Assembly: GCA_964611345.1 (NCBI GenBank)
Contig: CAZSYU010000005.1
Span: 24,771 to 88,770, forward strand
Source of the DNA: JALZVT01 sp964611345
GTDB taxonomy: Bacteria > Pseudomonadota > Gammaproteobacteria > Pseudomonadales > Azotimanducaceae
Direction of reading: 5' to 3'
DNA length: 64,000 bases
This document shows positions 51,083-59,895 of the stretch, in pieces. Each line of letters starts with the position of its first letter. Position 1 is the stretch's first letter. Made by a program: the position numbers and the translations under genes. The notes beneath the pieces are model-generated. The model searched no databases, had not been told where the DNA came from, and saw only the letters and a list, made by a program, of their open reading frames with translations.

Positions 51083-51850
51083 TCAGCCCGCAGCGGGGTT
51101 ATCGACACTAAAATTGGCAAGGGCCACAAACTGCTCAACACTGAGCTGTTCCGCACGCTGACTGCCTTCAAGTCCAAAGGCCGGGAAGTCGAACGCGTAG
51201 TCGCGCAGGGAGTTGTTCAGCGTTTTTCGACGCTGGCCAAAGGCCGCCGCAACCACACGCCGCAGCTCAGACTTGCTCTTTACCGCCACCGGCTGGGCAA
51301 GCGGGGTCAGGCGCACTACCTGCGACATCACTTTGGGGGGTGGGTTGAACGCCTGTGGTTCGACATCAAATAGCGACTCCACCTGCCAATCAAGCTGCAA
51401 CATCACACTCAAGCGACCCCAGGCTTTACTACCGGGGCTGGCCGCCATTCGCTCCGCCATTTCTTTTTGCAGCATAAAGTGCATGTCGCGAATCTGCGCA
51501 GGATAGTCGGCGAGCTTCAGCAACAACGGTGACGACAGGTTGTAGGGCAAATTCCCCACCAGGCGCCAGCCTCCGGCACCAAGCGTCGTGGCAAAGTCCA
51601 CATCGAGAATGTCACCTTCGGTTAAACGCAAATTCGCAAACCGGCGCAGCAGCGAGGCGATCAAATCGCGATCGAGCTCCACCGCGTGTAACTCATCGAG
51701 CTCGCCACACAACAACGCAGTGAGAGCACCGCGACCTGGACCAATCTCCAACATGCGATCATTCGAGCGCGGCGCGATCGAACGGACAATGGCGTCGAGC
51801 ACCTGTTCATCAACAAGAAAATGCTGCCCAAAGCGTTTCCGCGCCCGCAC
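51083..51850 (-). CDS. rsmA: 16S rRNA dimethyladenosine transferase (RsmA/KsgA)
   Basis: 255 residues. ARKRFGQHFLVDEQVL (about 3-18), SAM motif LEIGPGRGALTALL (about 34-47), VGNLPYNLSSPLLLKL (catalytic NLPY). Dimethylates A1518 and A1519 of 16S rRNA in late 30S assembly. Starts two bases after the pdxA stop. Confidence 0.98.
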   Translation of the reverse strand: MRARKRFGQHFLVDEQVLDAIVRSIAPRSNDRMLEIGPGRGALTALLCGELDELHAVELDRDLIASLLRRFANLRLTEGDILDVDFATTLGAGGWRLVGNLPYNLSSPLLLKLADYPAQIRDMHFMLQKEMAERMAASPGSKAWGRLSVMLQLDWQVESLFDVEPQAFNPPPKVMSQVVRLTPLAQPVAVKSKSELRRVVAAAFGQRRKTLNNSLRDYAFDFPAFGLEGSQRAEQLSVEQFVALANFSVDNPAAG

Positions 51851-51852
51851 GC

Positions 51853-52827
51853 CTAGGCACTCCCCGGCCCGGAGTGCACAAGCTGCCGCGCAAGGGTCAA
51901 CGCGGCTTTAAAACTGCCTGCGTCCGCTCGACCCGTACCGGCCAGGTCCAGAGCCGTGCCGTGATCGACACTGGTGCGGACAAAGGGCAAACCCAGAGTG
52001 ACGTTCACCGCCCGCCCAAAGCCTGCGTACTTGAGTACCGGCAAGCCCTGATCGTGGTACATGGCAAGCACGGCATCAATACCTTTGAGATGCTCAGGCG
52101 TAAACAGCGTATCCGCAGGCAGCGGACCCAGCACATCAAACCCCTGCGAGCGCAGTTGTGCGCAGGCAGGCTCAATAATCTCTATTTCTTCGCGTCCAAG
52201 GTGCCCGCCCTCGCCGGCATGCGGATTAAGGCCCGTGAGTGCAATACGCGGCCGCGCAATGCCAAACCGTTGCCGCAGATCGTGCATTAGTATTTCAGCC
52301 CGCTGCACAATGAGCGGCACCGACAAGGCATCAGCAACTTCGCGCAGCGGCAGATGGGTGGTGGCAAGTGCCACTCGAAAACTATCAGCCACCAACAACA
52401 TCACCACGTCATCAGCACCACTGCGTGCGCACAAAAATTCCGTGTGGCCCCTAAATGCGATACCGGCGTCGTTGATAGTCGACTTTTGCATCGGACCGGT
52501 AACCAGCGCAGAAAATCGGCCATCCAGCACGCCATCCACGGCCATCCCCAAAGCAGCCAGCGTGGCTTTGGCGTTTGCAACGTCCAATACGCCGGGAGTT
52601 ACTCTGTTTGGTAAGGGCACATCAAGAACGGTCAACCCGCTCGCACCGAGAGCCGGCGCCCTGAGATCATCGAGCAGTGTCAGCGGTAAACCAAGCGCTG
52701 CCGCCCGCTGTTGCAACATGGCCGCAGAACCCACCGCAACCCAGGGTGTGTCACGTTCGTGTTGCGCAAGTTGCACAACCAAATCGGGGCCAATTCCAGC
52801 GGGCTCACCGGGGGTTACCGCCAGCAC
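51853..52827 (-). CDS. pdxA: 4-hydroxythreonine-4-phosphate dehydrogenase
   Basis: 324 residues. TPGEPAGIGPDLVVQLA (about 5-21), TGPMQKSTIN, FRGHTEFL (metal His), GLNPHAGEGGHLGREEIE, MYHDQGLPVLKY and FVRTSVDHGTALDLAGTG are all typical. Makes 3-amino-1-hydroxyacetone phosphate for pyridoxal phosphate. Between surA and rsmA. Confidence 0.97.
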   Translation of the reverse strand: MLAVTPGEPAGIGPDLVVQLAQHERDTPWVAVGSAAMLQQRAAALGLPLTLLDDLRAPALGASGLTVLDVPLPNRVTPGVLDVANAKATLAALGMAVDGVLDGRFSALVTGPMQKSTINDAGIAFRGHTEFLCARSGADDVVMLLVADSFRVALATTHLPLREVADALSVPLIVQRAEILMHDLRQRFGIARPRIALTGLNPHAGEGGHLGREEIEIIEPACAQLRSQGFDVLGPLPADTLFTPEHLKGIDAVLAMYHDQGLPVLKYAGFGRAVNVTLGLPFVRTSVDHGTALDLAGTGRADAGSFKAALTLARQLVHSGPGSA

Positions 52828-52851
52828 AAGGGCCGCGCCTGCAAGAACGCT

Positions 52852-54186
52852 CTAACCGCCAACGCCTTGCATGCGCATTTCAACGTAGGCCTCGTCTCGA
52901 ATCTCCTTCAGCCACTTCTGCAACTCGTCTTCAAAACGTTGCTTGTGAAGAATTTGCACAGCCTGATTTTTCAGGGCTTCTTCGCTCATATCCTCCATGC
53001 GGCGTTCCTGCACTTCCAAAATGTGCCAGCCAAACTTGCTGCGAAACGGTTTGGTGTACTCGTTGATTTCCGCTGAATCCACCATCGCTGCAAACGCGGG
53101 CACAAAATCACCCGAGTTTGACCAGCCAAGATCGCCACCTTTCAAAGCACTACCCGGGTCTTCTGAGTGCTTCTTCGCAAGCTCGGTGAAGTCGCCGCCA
53201 GCCGTCAGCTGTGCGTAGACTTCCTCTATAGCTGTCTTGGTTTCTTCGTCAGTTCGAATCTCTGATGGCTGCATCAATATGTGTCGCGCACGCGTCTGTT
53301 TTTGTTCTTGCGTACCCGCACCCTGCTGCTCAAGCAATTGAATGATATGTAAACCCCGACCACTTTGGATCGGATCAGCGGTCTCGCCGACCTTCATTTC
53401 CAGTACGCGCTCGCTGAACAAACTGGGCAATTCACCCGCGCGTCGCCAACCTAAATCCCCACCTTCAAGTGCTCGTCCGCCGGCGGAGTTGGCAATCGCC
53501 AAGGGACCAAACTCAGCACCATCGCGTAGCTGCGTCACAAGCTGCGCCGCCTTCTCGGTAGCCGCTGCGCGAGCCTCATCATCCGCGTCTTCGGCAATTT
53601 CCAACAGTATGTGGCCCACTCGAAACTGGTCAGAGAGCAACGCTTCGTAGTACGGCGAGTCAATAATCGCTTGCACGTCTTGCTCGCTGATCTGAATGCG
53701 CCGATTAACCAACGCTCGCTGCACCCGGGTAATGATCATCTCGCGCCGAATCTGTTCACGAAACTCCCCGTACGAAATGCCGTCTTGTGCCAGCGCTGCA
53801 CGAAACTGGTCGAGGTTCAGATTGTTTTGCTGGGCGAACGCCGCAACGGCCTGGGTGAGAGATTCGTCGTCGATCTCAATACCACGCCGTGCCGCTTCCT
53901 GCATCTGTACGCTTTCGATAATCAGCCGTTCGAGAATCTGGCTGAGTAGCACATCATTTGGCGGCGCCTGAATGTTGGCTGCGGCCATCTGATCCCGCAC
54001 CGTGGTCAGTCGCGTAAGCACCTCTGAGCCCAGCACCACGTCATCCTCGACCACCGCAACAATGCGGTCGAGTTCACGCATCGCGCTATGCGCCGGCTGG
54101 GCGATTATCGCGCCCAACAACAGACCACACAGTGCTAGAGACTGGACCCCAGTCAGAGGCAGAGAGTTAAAAACGGTTCGAATCAT
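52852..54186 (-). CDS. surA: Periplasmic chaperone/peptidyl-prolyl isomerase SurA
   Basis: 444 residues from ATG at 54184-54186, inside the end of lptD; an earlier start 24 bases up is possible. Signal peptide (about 1-34, ending PAHSA). N-domain with ELDRIVAVVEDDVVLGSEVL, two parvulin domains (about 175-275 and 285-385) marked by VGHILLEIAED and ARHILMQPSEIRTDEE, and a C-terminal helix. Delivers outer-membrane proteins, including LptD, to the Bam complex; the overlap with lptD fits this. Confidence 0.96.
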   Translation of the reverse strand: MIRTVFNSLPLTGVQSLALCGLLLGAIIAQPAHSAMRELDRIVAVVEDDVVLGSEVLTRLTTVRDQMAAANIQAPPNDVLLSQILERLIIESVQMQEAARRGIEIDDESLTQAVAAFAQQNNLNLDQFRAALAQDGISYGEFREQIRREMIITRVQRALVNRRIQISEQDVQAIIDSPYYEALLSDQFRVGHILLEIAEDADDEARAAATEKAAQLVTQLRDGAEFGPLAIANSAGGRALEGGDLGWRRAGELPSLFSERVLEMKVGETADPIQSGRGLHIIQLLEQQGAGTQEQKQTRARHILMQPSEIRTDEETKTAIEEVYAQLTAGGDFTELAKKHSEDPGSALKGGDLGWSNSGDFVPAFAAMVDSAEINEYTKPFRSKFGWHILEVQERRMEDMSEEALKNQAVQILHKQRFEDELQKWLKEIRDEAYVEMRMQGVGG

Positions 54187-56692
54187 TTGGTCTATATCCT
54201 CTGATGCCACGTTCCATCAGCGTATCTATCTTGGCCCCAAAACCGGCGAGGCCCTTGAAAACAAACTGGAAGAATACACCCTTATCGGGGTCTACCTGCT
54301 CAATCAGTGCCGCGCTGCGATTCTCTATATAACGCCTGGCTATAAGGCGCATCTGCCAGCAGCAGTCGTTGTATTCCAGACCGGCAAAGCCCTCGATAGT
54401 TCGGTCATTGGCGAGGTCGTAGTTCCAGCGCCCAAGCAGGCTCCAACGCCTCGTCAGGGGCCACAGGAGCGAGATGTCCGTTTGATCGATGTTTGTCAGA
54501 CGATCCTGCCGATACCCCAGATTGGCGATATGTCGGTTATCCCGCCGATAACTCAATTGATACAGGCTCTCGTCCACGGTGTTGTCGTTTGGGTCCCACA
54601 CGAGCGTGCCTGCCGTACTCCAGTGCGCGCTCAATGCTGCTCTGAATTCGGCAGCAATCGCTGAGGATGAATGCCGATCATCGTCCTGAGAGACCCCATT
54701 GGAGGTCACCAGCCGATCCTGGAAAAAGAAGATTTGGCCCACCGATGCCCGCAGATACTCGCGCCCTGTTCCGGCGTCAATAAATCGACTGGTTACACCC
54801 GCCGTAAGCTGATTGGCATCGCTAATCCGATCAATGCCACTGAAGCGATTGCTGCGAAACAACTGGCTGTAGCTGAACCGCAGAGGCGTTACGTCGAACA
54901 GGGGCAATTCATCCTGATCTGCGCGCTCCTGGTACAGGTAATACAACCGCGGCTCCAGCGTTTGCACGAGCTCGCGACCAAACAGATTCGTCGAACGCTC
55001 AAAAAACAATCCACCATCCGCAATGCCGTAGCCAATGCTGCGGTTGGGTTTGGCATCTACTCCTACCGGTACATCGCGCAAATCATAGGCGGTATAGCGC
55101 AGCCCGCCTTTTAGCTCGGCAAAGGCATAGGGCCATTGCAACGGTAATCGCAATTCGGGTTGTAGGTGGTAGCGCTCACCTACAATGGCCGCGATACCAG
55201 TAAGGTCATCGTTCTCACGATCAAACGACGTTGCCTGTGAGGTCACACTGAACTCAACAGGTCCCGCCAGCTTGCGGGTATAACTCAGATCGAGTTGTGG
55301 CAAGCGTTGATAGGCTTCGGTCGAAATCTCATCAAGCCGCTGAAACCGCTGCGCCCAGAGCTGCGCATCAATATGCCCACTCGCTGAATTTACCCTGCCC
55401 GCGCGATAGCGCACAGCAGCGCGCCGTTCCAGCTCTACCCGGCTGGTGACGGTCAATCCAGTCCCCAAATCGCGAAAATAGTCAGGGTCGCTCACGGCGG
55501 TGTAATCGATCTCGGTGTCTAGCCGACCGTAGGTGCCAGCGATGCCCCCACGGTGTTCGGCCGCCAATAGCCAGCGATCCGCCGCATCGAAGTCACCCGT
55601 TGGGTTCAAATCTTCAAAGTCATCACGATCCAGCACACCATTGTATTGGCGGTCAGTGCCGAGAAAGGCGCCACCCAGCTCATAGCCACCATAGCGATTA
55701 AGGTGCCGTAGCTCGCCTTCCAGCGAGACCCCTCGTTTGCTGAAGAGCCGCGGTGTAACCGTGGCGTCGGTCTGTGGGGCAATGTTGAAATAGTAGGGCG
55801 CGCCAAACTGCAATCCGTCCTGGCCCGAATAGCCGATGTCTGGAAACAGCCAGCCTGACTGCCGGGCATCGCTTACCGGGAAGCGCATCCACGGCAGGTA
55901 AAACACTGGCACATCCTTGATACGCACCACAGCGTTGCGCGCCGTACCAAACACGGCATCTTCACCAACGTTGATCTGTTTGCTGTCGATGCGCCAGGTA
56001 TTCGCGCCCGGGTCACAGCGGGTGACCGAGCCGCGGCGAATCTGCAGATCCCCCGCATCGGTCTGGGCAATTGATTCGGCACTCCCGCGAAATCCTGGCC
56101 CAGTGAGCAGGTATGTCACATCATCAAGCCGCGCCGATTCGGTGCCAAGATCGATCTCTGCACGTTCGCCAAGCAATACAAGCCCAGGTTCTTCCAGCCG
56201 CACATTGCCGGCAAGCTCGCCGCGCTCCGAATCTTCGAACAATACAGCTGATTCGGTGCGCACACGGCGATTGCCACGCCGAATTTCAACATTACCGCGC
56301 AGCTCCAGGCGCTCGTCAATAAAGTACTGCGCCGAATTTGCTTCCGCATCAATCGGCAAAGTGGCGGGGTCAACCGAGTCTGGGGTGGGTGCTGCAACAT
56401 CAATATAACCACCATCACACCACTCCGGCAGACGGTGCTGCACCGCCACAGAGAGTTGTTCCCGTGGCAGCCAGTACTCGGCAAGCATTTCCCGGGCCGC
56501 ACGCGCTGCCTGGGTTTCTGCTGCAGTCGTCGTTGCGGTCTCATGATCTATGACATTTGCGACATCTGCGACATCTGCGACTTCTACGTCTGCCGCAAAC
56601 AGCGAAGTACTCATCCACGCGGCAGCAAGGCCCAACAGCCAAGCGCCGGGAGTTAGCACACCTTGCGCAACCAATCCGTCTTTCAACACCAC
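54167..56692 (-). CDS. lptD: LPS-assembly protein LptD
   Basis: 841 residues from GTG at 56690-56692. Signal peptide about 1-33 (ends SLFAA). An Ala/Asp/Val/Glu-rich linker follows, then the OstA/LptA-like beta-jellyroll (about 120-250) and the 26-strand barrel. Cys pairs for the disulfide links: C in PEWCDGG, VTRCDPG and the adjacent pair in YNDCCWQMRL near the C-terminus. Inserts LPS in the outer leaflet with LptE. Start region lies in a 14-base tandem duplication. Confidence 0.97.
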   Translation of the reverse strand: MVLKDGLVAQGVLTPGAWLLGLAAAWMSTSLFAADVEVADVADVANVIDHETATTTAAETQAARAAREMLAEYWLPREQLSVAVQHRLPEWCDGGYIDVAAPTPDSVDPATLPIDAEANSAQYFIDERLELRGNVEIRRGNRRVRTESAVLFEDSERGELAGNVRLEEPGLVLLGERAEIDLGTESARLDDVTYLLTGPGFRGSAESIAQTDAGDLQIRRGSVTRCDPGANTWRIDSKQINVGEDAVFGTARNAVVRIKDVPVFYLPWMRFPVSDARQSGWLFPDIGYSGQDGLQFGAPYYFNIAPQTDATVTPRLFSKRGVSLEGELRHLNRYGGYELGGAFLGTDRQYNGVLDRDDFEDLNPTGDFDAADRWLLAAEHRGGIAGTYGRLDTEIDYTAVSDPDYFRDLGTGLTVTSRVELERRAAVRYRAGRVNSASGHIDAQLWAQRFQRLDEISTEAYQRLPQLDLSYTRKLAGPVEFSVTSQATSFDRENDDLTGIAAIVGERYHLQPELRLPLQWPYAFAELKGGLRYTAYDLRDVPVGVDAKPNRSIGYGIADGGLFFERSTNLFGRELVQTLEPRLYYLYQERADQDELPLFDVTPLRFSYSQLFRSNRFSGIDRISDANQLTAGVTSRFIDAGTGREYLRASVGQIFFFQDRLVTSNGVSQDDDRHSSSAIAAEFRAALSAHWSTAGTLVWDPNDNTVDESLYQLSYRRDNRHIANLGYRQDRLTNIDQTDISLLWPLTRRWSLLGRWNYDLANDRTIEGFAGLEYNDCCWQMRLIARRYIENRSAALIEQVDPDKGVFFQFVFKGLAGFGAKIDTLMERGIRGYRPNDSNRF

Positions 56693-56715
56693 GCCTTCAC
56701 GACCACGCCTTCACG
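56688..56715. repeat. 14-base tandem duplication over the lptD start
   Basis: ACCACGCCTTCACG occurs twice without a gap. On the minus strand each copy holds GAAGG followed by GTGGT, so ribosome-binding site and start codon are duplicated. Only the copy nearer the gene is in frame with lptD; a start at the outer copy would give a seven-codon peptide that ends just after the lptD start. Confidence 0.9.
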
Positions 56716-56795
56716 CCTGCGACACCGAACAACAACTCCCCACAAGACCTTATGAAGATGGTCGCGGATCATAGGGTATTGCCTGCAGATTGCCT

Positions 56796-57830
56796 ATGAT
56801 GGCACGTATGACCGTATCACCATCGACACCACAGCTTATGCGCCCGAGCAACGCTCTGCGGGCCTGGTTAGACACCATGCTTGCCAGCCAGGGCTGGGAG
56901 GCGGCCGCCATCGATGCAGCCAAGCTGCAGCCGTTACAAACAGAAGCCAGCTATCGGCAGTTTTACCGCGTCCAGCACGGCACCCGTTCGCTCGTACTCA
57001 TGGACTCTCCACCTGCCAAAGAGCGCAATACCGAGTTTGTGAATATCGCCGCTGCACTGAGTGCTGCGGAAATTACGGTGCCAGAAGTACTCGCCCACAA
57101 TGAGTCTGCCGGCTGGCTGTTACTCAGCGATCTCGGCCAGGTGCATTTCATCGACCGCTACCGGGCGGGTGATCATAGGAGCTGCCTGCATAGCGCCCTG
57201 GCGACTCTCGAGCGCCTCGCCGCCGTGCGGCATCCGGCAATCGAGCCCTATACGCTCGAGCGGTTCAGCGATGAACTCGAAATTTTTACTACCTGGCTCG
57301 TTGACGCTGCCTGTACTCTCAGTCTGCCCGACGGGCTGTTCCAACCCGCTCGAAAACTGCTGCTGCAGAACGCCGACGACCAACAAGCCGTGTGCGTGCA
57401 TCGCGACTTTCACTGCAAAAACCTGCTGTTAATGCCCTCAAAACAAGGAGACGCAAACGACGCCCCCGACACCGGCGTACTCGATTTTCAGGACGCCCTC
57501 ATAGGCCCCAACGGTTATGACCTGGCTTCACTGCTGCACGACTGTTACTGGCGTTTCGACGACTACACAATCGACGCCATCATCGACAGGGTTGCCGGTG
57601 TTAACCGTCGCAGCGTTGACTTGCTGGCCGTGCAACGACAACTCAAAGCCATCGGCATATTTTCACGGCTGGCCCAGCGCGATAACAAAACCAGTCATCT
57701 GATTCACATTGAGCCTGTACTCGCGAATCTCACCGAGCTCTGTGCCCGCTACCCCGAGTTACGCTCGCTTGGCGACTGGCTCCACACAACACTTAAAGCT
57801 CCCGCCCGCCGTTGGGTCGCTAGTCAATGA
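56796..57830 (+). CDS. amgK: N-acetylmuramate/N-acetylglucosamine kinase AmgK-like
   Basis: 344 residues from ATG at 56796; ATGs at 56799 and 56808 and a TTG at 56790 are also in frame. Aminoglycoside-phosphotransferase fold: LQTEASYRQFYRV (about 47-60), catalytic CVHRDFHCKNLLL (H-x-D-x4-N), and metal-binding VLDFQDALIGPNGYDLASLL. Phosphorylates MurNAc at C1 in the peptidoglycan recycling route of Pseudomonas. Coupled to murU by ATGA and divergent from lptD, as in Pseudomonas putida. Confidence 0.93.
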   Translation: MMARMTVSPSTPQLMRPSNALRAWLDTMLASQGWEAAAIDAAKLQPLQTEASYRQFYRVQHGTRSLVLMDSPPAKERNTEFVNIAAALSAAEITVPEVLAHNESAGWLLLSDLGQVHFIDRYRAGDHRSCLHSALATLERLAAVRHPAIEPYTLERFSDELEIFTTWLVDAACTLSLPDGLFQPARKLLLQNADDQQAVCVHRDFHCKNLLLMPSKQGDANDAPDTGVLDFQDALIGPNGYDLASLLHDCYWRFDDYTIDAIIDRVAGVNRRSVDLLAVQRQLKAIGIFSRLAQRDNKTSHLIHIEPVLANLTELCARYPELRSLGDWLHTTLKAPARRWVASQ

Positions 57831-58498
57831 TTACCACCGCGCTTATTCTCGCCGCCGGTCGCGGCAGTCGGCTGGCGCCGCTCACCGACGACATCCCCAA
57901 ACCGCTGCTTGATGTTCACGGTCAGCCTCTCATCGTGCACCAGCTGAAATGGCTCAAAAGCGCTGGCATCACCAGAGTCGTCATCAACCTGTTTCATCTG
58001 GGACAACAGATCAAGAGTGAACTCGGTGATGGTGGTGCCTTTGATCTGGACATCGTTTACAGCGAGGAACCTGCGCTACTGGAAACAGGCGGCGCCATTG
58101 CGCACGCCCGCCACCTGCTTGGCGAGGCACCTTTTGTGCTCATCAACGGCGATATCTGGACCGACTTCAATTTCCTGAACCTGCCTGCCAGTCTGCCCGA
58201 GCATCTACTGGGTCACCTGCTAATTACGCCGACGCCAGCTAACCGGCAGGAAGGCGATCTGGCATTCGTCCATCACCGGGTGCGGCGTCCCGTGCAAACT
58301 CGCGATCGTCGCTGGGTGTACTGCGGCATCGCACTATTGAAAGCGGCCATCGTGGGTGAACAAACCGGCACTTTCTCGCTGCGCGACTCGTTGTTCACCG
58401 CGGCCGAGCGCGGCCAACTGGCGGGGCAGACATTTCACGGTACGTGGACCGATATCGGCACCCTTGATCAGCTCATCGCGTTACGCCACCAGGGCTAA
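57827..58498 (+). CDS. murU: N-acetylmuramate-1-phosphate uridylyltransferase MurU
   Basis: 223 residues. Nucleotidyltransferase signature ALILAAGRGSRLAPLTDDIP (about 5-24) and KPLL, GDIWTDF (metal Asp), WTDIGTLDQL at the end. Converts MurNAc-1-P to UDP-MurNAc, by-passing the fosfomycin-sensitive MurA step. Its ATG overlaps the amgK stop, so both enzymes of the route are made together. Confidence 0.93.
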   Translation: MITTALILAAGRGSRLAPLTDDIPKPLLDVHGQPLIVHQLKWLKSAGITRVVINLFHLGQQIKSELGDGGAFDLDIVYSEEPALLETGGAIAHARHLLGEAPFVLINGDIWTDFNFLNLPASLPEHLLGHLLITPTPANRQEGDLAFVHHRVRRPVQTRDRRWVYCGIALLKAAIVGEQTGTFSLRDSLFTAAERGQLAGQTFHGTWTDIGTLDQLIALRHQG

Positions 58499-58516
58499 CA
58501 GGGTAAACTGCCGAAC

Positions 58517-59191
58517 ATGACCCCATTTATCGCACCTTCAATTCTCGCTGCCGACTTCGCTCGCCTTGGTGACGAAGTAAACGCGGTCCTGGCTGCCGGC
58601 GCAGACATCATTCACTTTGATGTTATGGATAACCACTACGTACCCAATCTGTCGGTGGGTCCGTTGGTGCTTGATTCCCTGCGCAAGCACGGCATCACTG
58701 CGCCAATGGATGTGCACCTCATGGTGAAGCCGGTGGATCGACTGGTGGGTGACTTCATTGCCAGTGGGGCAAACATAATAAGCGTGCACCCCGAAACCAC
58801 CGAACACCTGCACGCAACGCTTGCGCTTATTAAAAACGCAGGCGTGCAACCCGGCATAGTGTTTAACCCGGCCACCCCTCTGGCTGTGCTCGCCGAGGTC
58901 ATCGACATGGTCGATCTGGTGCTGATCATGTCGGTTAACCCCGGCTTTGGTGGTCAAAAATTCATTCCCCAGGCACTCGATAAACTCGCGGAGGCGCGCG
59001 AAATGATCGACGCAAGCGGGCGCGACATCCGCCTGGAGATCGATGGTGGCATCAAAACCGACAATATCGCGCAGGCCGCAGCAGCGGGTGCAGACACCTT
59101 CGTTGCCGGCTCGGCAATATTTGGCAGCACCGATTACGCAGCCACCATTAGCGCAATGCAGGCAAATATTGCAGCGGCACGCGCAAGTTAG
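58517..59191 (+). CDS. rpe: Ribulose-phosphate 3-epimerase
   Basis: 224 residues. TIM-barrel with APSILAADFARLGDEV (about 6-21), HFDVMDNHYVPNLSVGP, MDVHLMVKP, MSVNPGFGGQKFIP and EIDGGIKTDNI: all metal and catalytic residues in place. Pentose phosphate pathway. Followed by gph and trpE, a frequent proteobacterial order (rpe-gph-trpE). Confidence 0.97.
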   Translation: MTPFIAPSILAADFARLGDEVNAVLAAGADIIHFDVMDNHYVPNLSVGPLVLDSLRKHGITAPMDVHLMVKPVDRLVGDFIASGANIISVHPETTEHLHATLALIKNAGVQPGIVFNPATPLAVLAEVIDMVDLVLIMSVNPGFGGQKFIPQALDKLAEAREMIDASGRDIRLEIDGGIKTDNIAQAAAAGADTFVAGSAIFGSTDYAATISAMQANIAAARAS

Positions 59192-59200
59192 GCAAACCCT

Positions 59201-59863
59201 GTGCACAGCGCTACCAAGCTTCCAAACTACGCCGCTTATCTGTTCGATCTGGACGGCACATTGGTGGATAGCGCGCCCGACATTCACGCAGCCCTCAACC
59301 ACACTCTCGAACATCACTCGCTGCCAACGGTCGAGCTTGCGCTCACTCGCGACTTTGTTGGCATGGGTTCAAAAGCGCTAATTGAACGTGCACTTGCGCA
59401 CCATGACATAGCCAACATCCAACCCGAACCTATGCTCGCGCGTTTCCTCGACTACTACGCCGCAAACATCGCGGTTCACTCCACGCCATTTCCAGGCACC
59501 GTCGACGCCCTGACCGCTCTCAAAGCGCGCGGCGCTGCACTGGCTGTTGTCACCAACAAATACATTGGGCTAAGCGAGTCGGTGCTCCAAGATCTTGGGT
59601 TACGAGACTTTTTCGCCTGTGTTGTTGGCAGCGAAACCACACCCAATCCAAAGCCCGCACCCGACCCGGCCCTACATGCTTGCAGCGTGCTGAACGTGAC
59701 ACCCGAGCAGGCACTTTTTGTGGGCGACGCGAGCCCTGATGTGGGTTGTGCCCGTGCCGCCGGTTGCCCAATTGTCGTGCGTCGTGACGGCTACAACAAT
59801 GGCGTACCTGCAAGTGAACTTGGGGCGGACCGTGTCATTGATTCAATCACCGAACTCCTCTGA
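59201..59863 (+). CDS. gph: Phosphoglycolate phosphatase
   Basis: 220 residues from GTG at 59201, nine bases after rpe. HAD signature YLFDLDGTLVDSAPDIHAAL (about 9-28), TNKYIGLS, NPKPAPDPALHAC and LFVGDASPDVGCARAAGC. Removes 2-phosphoglycolate formed in DNA repair or photorespiration-like reactions. Confidence 0.95.
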   Translation: MHSATKLPNYAAYLFDLDGTLVDSAPDIHAALNHTLEHHSLPTVELALTRDFVGMGSKALIERALAHHDIANIQPEPMLARFLDYYAANIAVHSTPFPGTVDALTALKARGAALAVVTNKYIGLSESVLQDLGLRDFFACVVGSETTPNPKPAPDPALHACSVLNVTPEQALFVGDASPDVGCARAAGCPIVVRRDGYNNGVPASELGADRVIDSITELL

Positions 59864-59895
59864 CGGATAGCTGACGCGTAACTGACGGTTAAATA

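Noticed and set aside
56549..56590. Repeated GACATCTGC units as a regulatory repeat
   Set aside because: They lie inside lptD and code for an Ala-Asp-Val linker after the signal peptide; simple in-frame low complexity explains them.
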